Below are positions 23,718-31,383 of a DNA stretch of 64,000 nucleotides, one piece after another. The notes under the pieces were generated by a model that made no database searches, was not told the origin of the DNA, and saw nothing but the letters and a program-made list of their open reading frames with translations. The position numbers and the translations under genes were made by a program. The stretch comes from Galbibacter sp038433465 (GTDB lineage: Bacteria; Bacteroidota; Bacteroidia; Flavobacteriales; Flavobacteriaceae): assembly GCF_038433465.1 (NCBI RefSeq), contig NZ_JAESVF010000004.1, forward strand, positions 1 to 64,000, read 5' to 3'. The first letter of the stretch is position 1. The number at the start of each line of letters is the position of its first letter.

Positions 23718-25061
23718 ATGCAAACGCCAAAAAGAATTGCGATTACCGGAAGCGGACTCGTAGGAAGTTTATTAGCCATTTATTTAAGAAAAAAAGGTCA
23801 CGAAGTAGATGTGTACGACAGAAGGCCCGATATTAGAACCATGGAGTTCTCGGGGCGTTCCATCAATTTAGCAATGTCTACGCGTGGTTGGAAAGCGCTA
23901 GAAACTGTTGGGATTGATAAGCCCATTCGAGAAATTGCAATTCCGATGGACAAACGCGCTATTCATACCCCAGGGAAACCTGTGTATTTTCAGTACTACG
24001 GAAAAGAAGGCGAAGCAATTTATTCGATTTCGAGAGGGATTTTGAATAAGCGAATGATTGACCTAGCCGAATCTGCTGGTGTGAACTTTATTTTTAATTC
24101 TAAAGTGTGGGACGTTTCGCTTCCTGAAGCTATTATTTATACGGGAGAAACCGAAAAAGGGGAGTGGGAAGCACACAATTACGATATGGTTTTTGGTGCC
24201 GATGGTGCTTTTTCCAGAATTCGTCATAAAATGCAACGTCGTAGTATGTTTAACTACAGTCAGCATTTTTTAAAAACGGGTTATAAAGAATTGAGTATTC
24301 CTGCAAATCCAGACGGAACGCACAAACTCAATAGTAATTCGTTGCACATTTGGCCTCGTGGAGAATTTATGCTGATAGCACTTCCAAATCTCGACGGGAG
24401 CTTTACCTGCACACTTTTTTTACCAATTGAAGGAGAAAATTCGTTTGAGAGTTTAACTTCCGAAGAAAAATTAGAAGCCTTTTTTACTGAACATTTTGAA
24501 GATGCCATGGATGTAATTCCAGATTTGATAAAAGACTTCTTTAAAAATCCAACAAGTTCTTTGGTGACTATTAAATGCGAGCCTTGGACGTATTGGAATA
24601 AAGTAGCACTCATTGGAGATGCGGCGCATGCAATTGTTCCTTTTTATGGGCAAGGAATGAATGCTGGTTTTGAAGATATATCGGTGCTTAATGATTTAAT
24701 GGAAACTCATGGCGACGATTGGGATGCGATTTTCAAAAACTATGAAGAATCTAGAAAACCAAATACCGATGCTATTGCCGAACTAAGTTATAGGAATTTT
24801 ATTGAGATGAGTTCTAAAACAGCCGATGAGCGTTTTTTACTTAGAAAAAAAATAGAAAAGCATTTTGCTGAAAAGCATCCTGATAAGTGGTTGCCGTTGT
24901 ATAGTAGAGTTACTTTTTCTGAACATCCTTATTCTGAAGCTCTTCGTGAAGGAGATTTTCAAAGAGGAATTATGGATGAAATAATGGAAATGGAAAATAT
25001 TGAAGATAGATGGGATAGTGAAGCGGTTGAAAATGCTATTCTAGAAAAGCTGTCAAAATAA
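23718..25061 (+). CDS. kmo: Kynurenine 3-monooxygenase
   Basis: This FAD-dependent aromatic hydroxylase turns L-kynurenine into 3-hydroxykynurenine using NADPH and O2. The length is 447 residues. It has the N-terminal Rossmann motif ITGSGLVGSLLAIYLRKKGH (Gly11, Gly13, Gly16), RSINLAMSTRGWKAL (typical KMO), VFGADGAFSRIRH, and the second FAD motif GDAAHAIVPFYGQGMNAGFED (from residue 300). The C-terminus carries extra helices but no obvious membrane segment. The stop overlaps the ATG of the next gene (TAATG). Confidence 0.95.
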   Translation: MQTPKRIAITGSGLVGSLLAIYLRKKGHEVDVYDRRPDIRTMEFSGRSINLAMSTRGWKALETVGIDKPIREIAIPMDKRAIHTPGKPVYFQYYGKEGEAIYSISRGILNKRMIDLAESAGVNFIFNSKVWDVSLPEAIIYTGETEKGEWEAHNYDMVFGADGAFSRIRHKMQRRSMFNYSQHFLKTGYKELSIPANPDGTHKLNSNSLHIWPRGEFMLIALPNLDGSFTCTLFLPIEGENSFESLTSEEKLEAFFTEHFEDAMDVIPDLIKDFFKNPTSSLVTIKCEPWTYWNKVALIGDAAHAIVPFYGQGMNAGFEDISVLNDLMETHGDDWDAIFKNYEESRKPNTDAIAELSYRNFIEMSSKTADERFLLRKKIEKHFAEKHPDKWLPLYSRVTFSEHPYSEALREGDFQRGIMDEIMEMENIEDRWDSEAVENAILEKLSK

Positions 25062-25408
25062 TGAACTTTATAAATTATCATAACAAAAGCTTTAGAGCAG
25101 TTTCGAATTCTGAAAATGGACAAACTTCTGAAGAAACTATTTTTTATTACAAACAAGAAGGAAATATTTTAACTGCAAAATATAGTGGAGGAGCAATTAA
25201 AAAAGGGCATTTAATTGGTTTAGTTAGTGAAGATGGCGTTATCGATATGCGTTATCATCAAATCGATATTGAAGGGAATTTAAGAACTGGGAAGTGTAAA
25301 TCTATTCCAGAGACTTTAGAAGACGGAAGTTTAAGACTCCATGAAAGTTGGGAGTGGACTTCTGATGATTTTTCTAAGGGAACTTCTGTAATCGAAGAAA
25401 TTATTTAG
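25061..25408 (+). CDS. Small conserved protein, often labelled n-acetylglutamate synthase
   Basis: This 115-residue beta-rich protein (SGGAIKKGHLIGLVSEDGVIDMRYHQIDIEGNLRTGKC, ending RLHESWEWTSDD) belongs to a small family that databases often call n-acetylglutamate synthase. It has no GNAT motif and no room for that activity, so the label is probably wrong. It is translationally coupled to kmo through TAATG. A role in aromatic metabolism is only inference from position. Confidence 0.75.
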   Translation: MNFINYHNKSFRAVSNSENGQTSEETIFYYKQEGNILTAKYSGGAIKKGHLIGLVSEDGVIDMRYHQIDIEGNLRTGKCKSIPETLEDGSLRLHESWEWTSDDFSKGTSVIEEII

Positions 25409-25514
25409 GAGTCTTAAAGTCAATAAATTCTAATATTTTCAATATATTTAATAAGCATAATTTATAGCTGAGATAAACTAAATAAACGTATTTTGATTTT
25501 ATAATTTTATTCCG

Positions 25515-26159
25515 ATGGAAATTCTAATTATTGGAGCTACAGGAAGAACAGGCCGGCACTTAGTGAAGTTTGCCCTTAATGAGGGGCATCGGGTAACTGT
25601 TTTTGTTCGTTCTCCAGAAAAATTAGACAGACCGCAAACGGGCGTTAAAGTAATAAAAGGTGATATTTTAGACCTCGCTGAGGTGAAAAATTTAATGAGC
25701 ACCTACCAGTTTGATGCTGTTATTGTTGCCATTGGTGCCGATAGTTTAAAATGTTCTTCAACGCGTGCCGAGAGTACTAAAAATATTGTTAATGCCCTTG
25801 AAGCTGTTACGACAACTACAAGGTTGTGGATTATGAGTTCTGCAGGAGTTAACGAAAGTATCGACCAATTAGGGTTTTTAGGAAAAATGTTTGTGAAAAC
25901 TGTTTTAAAAGGACACATCACAGACCATACAAATCAAGAGAAATACGTAACCGATAGTTCACTTCCTTATACCATTGTGCGACCTTTAGCTTTGAGTGAC
26001 GAAGCTTTTTCTGATGGCGAAAATTTTGAAATTTTAGAAAAAGGACGCGTGCTTGTCAATAAAATATCGAGAGCAGATGTGGCGTATTTTATCATATCAA
26101 ATCTAAATAACCCCGAATTTCTAGGCAAAGCGATAACGCTAAGTGCTGTAACTGCTTAA
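25515..26159 (+). CDS. NAD(P)-binding oxidoreductase, atypical SDR
   Basis: This 214-residue single-domain Rossmann protein has MEILIIGATGRTGRHLVKFALNEGH (GxxGxxG at 7-13) and VFVRSPEKL (an Arg preferring NADP). VAIGADS and LWIMSSAGV follow, then the YxxxK-less pattern of the biliverdin-reductase-B/NmrA-like group (TDSSLPYTIVRPLALSD). It is probably an NADPH-dependent reductase or redox sensor. Its stop lies 4 nt from the end of the convergent ABC transporter gene. Confidence 0.87.
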   Translation: MEILIIGATGRTGRHLVKFALNEGHRVTVFVRSPEKLDRPQTGVKVIKGDILDLAEVKNLMSTYQFDAVIVAIGADSLKCSSTRAESTKNIVNALEAVTTTTRLWIMSSAGVNESIDQLGFLGKMFVKTVLKGHITDHTNQEKYVTDSSLPYTIVRPLALSDEAFSDGENFEILEKGRVLVNKISRADVAYFIISNLNNPEFLGKAITLSAVTA

Positions 26160-26162
26160 GAT

Positions 26163-28001
26163 TTATTGATAACCAGAAGCTTGAAGCGCAAACAACTCTG
26201 CATACAGACTGTTGTTTTCCATTAAACTTACGTGTGTGCCTAACTCCAACACTTTTCCGTCTTTTAAAACTAAGATAGTATCCGCCATGCGAACGGTGCT
26301 AAATCTGTGAGAAATAATGATACTTGTTTTTCCTTTGGTAAGTCCAATAAAGCGCTCAAAAACTTCGTATTCTGCTTTGGCATCTAGTGCCGAAGTAGGT
26401 TCATCTAAAATAAGGACATCGGCATCTTTCATATAAGCTCTTGCCAATGCAATTTTTTGCCATTGTCCGCCCGATAATTCCTGACCTTTGTTGAAACGTT
26501 TTCCGAGTTGCTGGTCGTATCCTTTTTCGAGGTCATCAACAACTTCTGAAGCTAAACTACGTTCAGAAGCGTCTTGTATTCTATTGAAGTTTTCTATTTC
26601 ATCAATTTTTCCGACAGCAATATTTTCACGAACAGTAAATTCATATCTAAAGAAATCTTGAAAAATCACACCAAATACTTTTTGGTATTCGTTTTTATTG
26701 AATTTTCTAATATCAATTCCATCTAAATAAATAGTTCCAGAAGTTGGTTCGTAGAAGCGTAAAAAGAGTTTGATGAGTGTTGTTTTTCCAGCGCCATTTT
26801 GCCCAACAAAAGCCATTTTTTCGCCAGCTTTTAATTGAAAAGAAACTCCTTTCAAAACATAATCTTCACTTCCAGGATATTTAAAAGTTACATTTTCAAG
26901 TGTAAATCCTTCTTTAATGGAAGCAGGTAATGGCACTTCGCCTTCTTGATGCTGGTCGACTTCCAAATCGATAAAGTCGAAGTAATCTTTTAAATACAAG
27001 GCACTTTGAGAAATACTTGTAAAGCGAGAAAAGAAACCTTGTAAGTTGGTGCGCAATCTATTAAAAGAACCACTTAAAAAGGTAAGTTCTCCAATGGTGA
27101 TAACACCTGTTAGCACGCGGTAAATTATAAGTACGTAGGCACCATAGTACGAAAGCACGCCGAGTAAATTAAACAAAGCACCATAAGTACTCCGCTTAAT
27201 TGCAAGTTTTTTGTTGAGGTTATAATACTCATCAGAAAGAACTTTAAAACGGTTGGCGATATAATCGGTAAGTCCGAAGAGTTTAATTTCTTTTGCAGTT
27301 TTATCATTCGCGCCAACAAATCGTAAATAGTCGAGTTCTCTCCTTTCGGATGTCCAACTACGAGCGAGGGAGTAACTTTGAGAGCTAAATTTTATTTCGT
27401 TGATAAAAGACGGAATTATGCTTAAAATTAAAATCGCAATCAGGATAGGTTCAAAATAAATAAGTCCTGCAATAAGCGAAGCTATACTGATTAAACTCTG
27501 AATTTGAGTTAAGATGTTCGACATTAAATTTACACGACTGGTAGTTTGTGTACGTGCGCGTTCTAATTTATCGTAAAACTCAGGGTCTTCAAGCTGACTA
27601 ATTTCTATTTCATTGGTTTTCTTAATAATGGTTACCGACGATTTGTTGGCGTATAAATCGCCTAAAAGTCCGTCCGTTAAAGTGATGAGTCTACTTATCA
27701 AATCAGAAATTAAAGCAACTCCTAATTCTAGCGCTACGTATTTCCACAGTAATGTAAAGTCTTTATCGGTAGCGTTTATTTGAAGGATTATTTCGTCTAT
27801 AATTAGTTTTCCTACCCACAGTAAAACCACCGGTGCGAAGGCGTTTATGAGCCTAGCGATGGTGTTTGTAGTGTACATTACCTTGTGGGTTTTCCATATT
27901 TCTGATGAAAAACGAGGAATGTATTTTAGTGCGTTAAAAGAATCTTTTATAGAGGTTTTGTTTTTCTTTTTCTCTTTTAGTGATTGTAAATTTCTTGGCA
28001 A
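26163..28001 (-). CDS. ABC transporter, fused permease and ATPase (exporter type)
   Basis: This 612-residue half-transporter should work as a homodimer. Residues about 40-340 hold the transmembrane domain. The ATPase follows with Walker A GQNGAGKT (400-407), the signature LSGGQWQKIALARA, Walker B VLILDEPTSALD and the H-loop IISHRFSTV. The substrate cannot be read from the sequence. The start is TTG at 28001 (TTG CCA AGA AAT). No ATG lies upstream in frame and the next Met is residue 42. The 175-bp repeat copy 3 lies upstream. Confidence 0.9.
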   Translation of the reverse strand: MPRNLQSLKEKKKNKTSIKDSFNALKYIPRFSSEIWKTHKVMYTTNTIARLINAFAPVVLLWVGKLIIDEIILQINATDKDFTLLWKYVALELGVALISDLISRLITLTDGLLGDLYANKSSVTIIKKTNEIEISQLEDPEFYDKLERARTQTTSRVNLMSNILTQIQSLISIASLIAGLIYFEPILIAILILSIIPSFINEIKFSSQSYSLARSWTSERRELDYLRFVGANDKTAKEIKLFGLTDYIANRFKVLSDEYYNLNKKLAIKRSTYGALFNLLGVLSYYGAYVLIIYRVLTGVITIGELTFLSGSFNRLRTNLQGFFSRFTSISQSALYLKDYFDFIDLEVDQHQEGEVPLPASIKEGFTLENVTFKYPGSEDYVLKGVSFQLKAGEKMAFVGQNGAGKTTLIKLFLRFYEPTSGTIYLDGIDIRKFNKNEYQKVFGVIFQDFFRYEFTVRENIAVGKIDEIENFNRIQDASERSLASEVVDDLEKGYDQQLGKRFNKGQELSGGQWQKIALARAYMKDADVLILDEPTSALDAKAEYEVFERFIGLTKGKTSIIISHRFSTVRMADTILVLKDGKVLELGTHVSLMENNSLYAELFALQASGYQ

Positions 28002-28115
28002 TTTTTTTTGTTTTAATGAATTGTATTGGGTGTTCGGGAGATTTGGTTAACTCAGTTCAACTTAAATCGAATCATAGTAAATATGAAACTATAATAGATA
28101 TTCAGTTAATAGTTG

Positions 28116-28290
28116 TTTTTCATTTTTGTCTTGACACAAAAACGAAACAAAAAAGTCAAGACTAATTAAAAAAGTTTAATAAAATCTACGGAAACCTCTG
28201 CCACAGATAAAAAGAACTCGCTTCGCTCAAACAACTTTTTATCTTTTTCCATTTCTGCTTCCTTGATTTTTAAAACTTTTTTAATAGGTC
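28116..28290. repeat. 175-bp dispersed repeat, copy 3
   Basis: Same ends and same length as copy 1 (5552-5726), with scattered substitutions. It provides the uninterrupted version of the site that carries the 19-bp insert in copy 2. The remaining 28002-28452 gap has no gene. Confidence 0.85.
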
Positions 28291-28407
28291 AAACAGCATA
28301 AATATTCTTCTCTATTTTAAACTAAGTTAAACACTTAGTCGTGTTATTGAAAAGAACATTTCAAAAACGAAATAAAAGATAGTAAAAGTTATGTAAATGT
28401 GGGGAAT

Positions 28408-28434
28408 AAAAAAAGCCTCGCATTTGCGAGGCTA
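28408..28434 (-). terminator. Terminator of the zinc-ribbon-like gene
   Basis: GCCTCGCA / TGCGAGGC perfect stem. On the minus strand it is followed by a T-run. Confidence 0.85.
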
Positions 28435-28452
28435 GATGTTGTAAAGAATATT

Positions 28453-29232
28453 TTAAAGTGAAGCGAATAAAGCTTCCATTTTTTCTTTTTCTTCTTCTGC
28501 TAAAGTAGGGTCTACTAAAATTCTACCACTGTGCTCGTCTGTAATAATTTTTTTACGAGAAGCAATTTCCATTTGAACTTGTGGTGGAATTGTAAAGAAA
28601 GAACCTCCAGAAGCACCACGCTCGATAGCAACAACTGCCAATCCGTTTTTAACGCTATTACGAATTCTCTTGTAGGCAGTAAGTAATCTGTCTTCAATTA
28701 AATCTTCGTAAGAAAGGCTCTTGTCCATTAAAGCTTTTTCTTCTTTTTCAGTTTCTTTTAAAATATCGTCAAGCTCACCTTTTTTGTGTTTTAAGTGGTT
28801 TTCTCTTTCAGTCAAACGTTCTTTAGACTGCGCGATAACCTCTTTTTTCTGCTCGATTTGTGCTTTAAATTCTCTGATGTGCTTTTCAGCCAATTGAATT
28901 TCCAATTCTTGAAACTCAATCTCTTTTGTTAAAGAGTTGTACTCTCTGTTGTTACGAACATTTTTTTGTTGCTCGCTATACTTTTTAATAGAAGTTTTAG
29001 CTTCTTCAATTAAGTTTTTCTTGTTAGAAATTTCTTGTGTAATTTCTTCTAGACTCCCGTTGAGTTTGTCTAAACGTGTTCTTAAACCTTCTACTTCATC
29101 TTCTAAATCTTCAACCTCTAAAGGTAATTCACCACGAACATTTCTAATTTCATCGATTCTAGAATCGATAAGTTGCAAGTCGTATAAGGTTCTTAACTTT
29201 TCTTCTACTGTTGCTTCTATTTTCTTTGCCAT
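28453..29232 (-). CDS. Coiled-coil protein with degenerate C4 zinc ribbon (DUF164-type)
   Basis: This 259-residue protein has a long antiparallel coiled coil (about 20-185, heptad-rich Glu/Lys/Leu) and a C-terminal ribbon domain. In the wider family the ribbon is CxxC ... CxxC around IPPQ. Here the equivalent positions read AIERGASGGSFFTIPPQ and ITDEHSGRILVD, so all four Cys are gone while the fold residues remain. The role is unknown. It lies 5 nt downstream of the Nif3 gene, a conserved pairing, so it is probably co-transcribed. Confidence 0.85.
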   Translation of the reverse strand: MAKKIEATVEEKLRTLYDLQLIDSRIDEIRNVRGELPLEVEDLEDEVEGLRTRLDKLNGSLEEITQEISNKKNLIEEAKTSIKKYSEQQKNVRNNREYNSLTKEIEFQELEIQLAEKHIREFKAQIEQKKEVIAQSKERLTERENHLKHKKGELDDILKETEKEEKALMDKSLSYEDLIEDRLLTAYKRIRNSVKNGLAVVAIERGASGGSFFTIPPQVQMEIASRKKIITDEHSGRILVDPTLAEEEKEKMEALFASL

Positions 29233-29237
29233 ATTTT

Positions 29238-30332
29238 TTATAAATACTTGACGGGATTTGTATTACAAACTGATAAAACGACTGCAAAATTAGTGAATTT
29301 TTTTGTAAGATACTCAACTAAAAGATTTTTTGTGTATTGTTCTGTTTCATAATGACCAATATCGGCTATAATTATTTTATTTTCAGCCTTATAAAAGTCA
29401 TGATATTTTACATCGCCTGTGATGTAGATATCAGCGCCAGCCATAATTGCATTTGGAATTGCAAATGCACCGCTACCACCTAAAACTGCTACTTTTTTAA
29501 TCTTTTTATCTGTTAATTCTGAGTGTCTTACGCATCCTGTTTGCATGCGTTCTTTTACGAATTTAAGAAAATCTATCGGATTTTGGGCATTTTCCAACTC
29601 TCCAATCATTCCAATACCTATATGTTGGTTGGTGTTTTCGAGCGTGGTGATTTCGTAGGCTACTTCTTCGTAAGGGTGACTATTAAAAAGTGCTTTTAAA
29701 ATCTTGCTTTCTAAATGCTTTGCATACGTAATTCCAATTTGTGTTTCTTCTTCAAATTGTATTTTGCCTTTTTCACCAATTACTGGGTTGGAATTTTCAT
29801 TGCCTCTAAAAGTTCCAGTGCCTTGAATGTTAAAACTACATTGGTCGTAATTACCAATACTTCCTCCGCCAGCATTAAAAATTGCTTCGCGAACTTTAGC
29901 AACACTTTCAGTAGGAACAAATGTTGTGAGTTTTTTTATAGTGTTTTTCTGCGGAATTAAAACTTGCTTGTTCTGGAGTCCAAGAACATCACAAATTTTT
30001 GCATTTACACCAACAAAGCTATTGTCTAAGGCTGTATGCGGAGCATAAATAGCAATGTTGTTTTTAATTGCTTTTAGCGCCACGCGTTCTACATAGTTTT
30101 TCCCAGTAAGTTTTTTTAAACCTGAAAAAATAATAGGATGGAAACTCACAATAAGGTTGTAATTTTTCTCAATCGCTTCGTCTACAACAGCTTCAAGCGT
30201 ATCTAAACTGACCAAAACTCCAGTTACTTTTTCATTTTTATCGCCAATTAGCAGTCCGACATTATCAAAATCTTCGGCATAAGCTAAGGGCGCAATTTCT
30301 TCAATGGCATTAATTACATCTTGAATAAGCAT
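29238..30332 (-). CDS. Nif3-like dinuclear metal centre protein (YqfO type)
   Basis: This 364-residue protein has the Nif3 halves at each end (FDNVGLLIGD, SFHPIIFSGLKKLTG, YAPHTALDNSF ... VAVLGGSGAFAIPNAIMAGADIYITGD ... ADIGHYETEQ) with metal-ligand His residues. A central PII-like insert of about 120 residues (about 130-245) marks the YqfO subgroup. It is sometimes named GTP cyclohydrolase 1 type 2, without firm evidence. I start at the ATG at 30332. The TTG at 30350 lies inside the TATCTTTG promoter box and cannot be transcribed from it. Confidence 0.9.
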   Translation of the reverse strand: MLIQDVINAIEEIAPLAYAEDFDNVGLLIGDKNEKVTGVLVSLDTLEAVVDEAIEKNYNLIVSFHPIIFSGLKKLTGKNYVERVALKAIKNNIAIYAPHTALDNSFVGVNAKICDVLGLQNKQVLIPQKNTIKKLTTFVPTESVAKVREAIFNAGGGSIGNYDQCSFNIQGTGTFRGNENSNPVIGEKGKIQFEEETQIGITYAKHLESKILKALFNSHPYEEVAYEITTLENTNQHIGIGMIGELENAQNPIDFLKFVKERMQTGCVRHSELTDKKIKKVAVLGGSGAFAIPNAIMAGADIYITGDVKYHDFYKAENKIIIADIGHYETEQYTKNLLVEYLTKKFTNFAVVLSVCNTNPVKYL

Positions 30333-30347
30333 ACAGTCATTTTTTTT

Positions 30348-30355
30348 CAAAGATA
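30348..30355 (-). promoter_or_regulatory. -7 box for the Nif3 gene
   Basis: Minus-strand TATCTTTG, consensus TAnnTTTG, ends 15 nt before the ATG at 30332. It decides that start against the TTG at 30350. The divergent lpxK ATG lies 20 nt away. Confidence 0.5.
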
Positions 30356-30375
30356 AAATATTCTAATTTCGCTTT

Positions 30376-31383
30376 ATGCGAAGTTGGAGAAAATTACTCC
30401 TCCCGTTTTCTTGGGTGTATGGAGTTGTAATAATTATTAGGAATTACTTGTTTGATATTCAAGTGCTCAAATCGGTACAATATGACTTTCCGGTTATTTG
30501 TATCGGGAATTTAAGTGTTGGTGGAACGGGTAAAACTCCAATGACCGAATATGTTGCAAAAACACTTTTAGCAACATATAAAACTGCAATTTTAAGTAGA
30601 GGTTACAAACGTGCTTCTAAAGGTTTTTTACTTGCTGATGAATATACGACAGTAACCGAATTGGGCGATGAGCCTTTTCAATACCATTCAAAATTAAAAG
30701 GAGTTTCCGTAGCGGTTGATGAAGATAGACAGCATGGAATTTCGTTGTTAAAACAGCGCGTAAACCCCGATGTGATTTTACTCGATGATGCTTTTCAACA
30801 CCGAAAAGTGAAAGCTGGATTAAACATTTTATTAACGATGTACAACGATTTGTATGTCGATGATTTGTTGTTGCCAGCAGGGAATCTTCGCGATACAAAA
30901 GCGCAAGCCAAAAGAGCTTCGATTATTGTAGTAACCAAATGTCCGTTCAATCTTTCTGCTGAAAAACAACAGCAAATTATAGAGAAATTACATATTTCGA
31001 AGCATCAAAAAGTATTTTTCACAGGAATTTCGTATCAAGAAGAAGTGTTGTCAACTTCAGAAAAAATTCAATTGGAAAGTCTTAAAAATAGAAAGTTCAC
31101 CTTGGTAACTGGAGTTGCACATCCAGAACCTCTGTTGAAATATTTAACAGAAAAAGGACTTTTATTCGAGCATTTAAAATATCCAGACCATCATAATTTT
31201 TCGGATAGTGAAATTAAAAAACTTCAAGAAAAAGCATTTGTATTAACTACCGAAAAGGATTTTGTTAGACTTGAAAAGAGTTTAACAAATGTGTTTTACT
31301 TGCCAATAGAAACTGTGTTTCTCGACCAACAAAACAATGCTTTTAATAAGTTGGTTTTAGATTTTGTAGCGCAAAAAGCTTAA
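30376..31383 (+). CDS. lpxK: Tetraacyldisaccharide 4'-kinase (lipid A synthesis)
   Basis: It phosphorylates the 4' position of the lipid A disaccharide at the inner membrane. The length is 335 residues. An N-terminal membrane-associated helix (PFSWVYGVVIIIRNYL) is followed by the P-loop SVGGTGKTP (47-55), LSRGYKR, DDAFQHRKVK (catalytic Asp) and PAGNLRD. The C-terminal lid ends TTEKDFVRL. Its ATG faces the divergent Nif3 gene, and its stop shares TTAA with the convergent histidine kinase. Confidence 0.96.
   Translation: MRSWRKLLLPFSWVYGVVIIIRNYLFDIQVLKSVQYDFPVICIGNLSVGGTGKTPMTEYVAKTLLATYKTAILSRGYKRASKGFLLADEYTTVTELGDEPFQYHSKLKGVSVAVDEDRQHGISLLKQRVNPDVILLDDAFQHRKVKAGLNILLTMYNDLYVDDLLLPAGNLRDTKAQAKRASIIVVTKCPFNLSAEKQQQIIEKLHISKHQKVFFTGISYQEEVLSTSEKIQLESLKNRKFTLVTGVAHPEPLLKYLTEKGLLFEHLKYPDHHNFSDSEIKKLQEKAFVLTTEKDFVRLEKSLTNVFYLPIETVFLDQQNNAFNKLVLDFVAQKA

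Noticed and set aside
25061..25408. N-acetylglutamate synthase
   Set aside because: 115 residues, beta-rich, with no acetyl-CoA loop. The common database label is not supported by the sequence.
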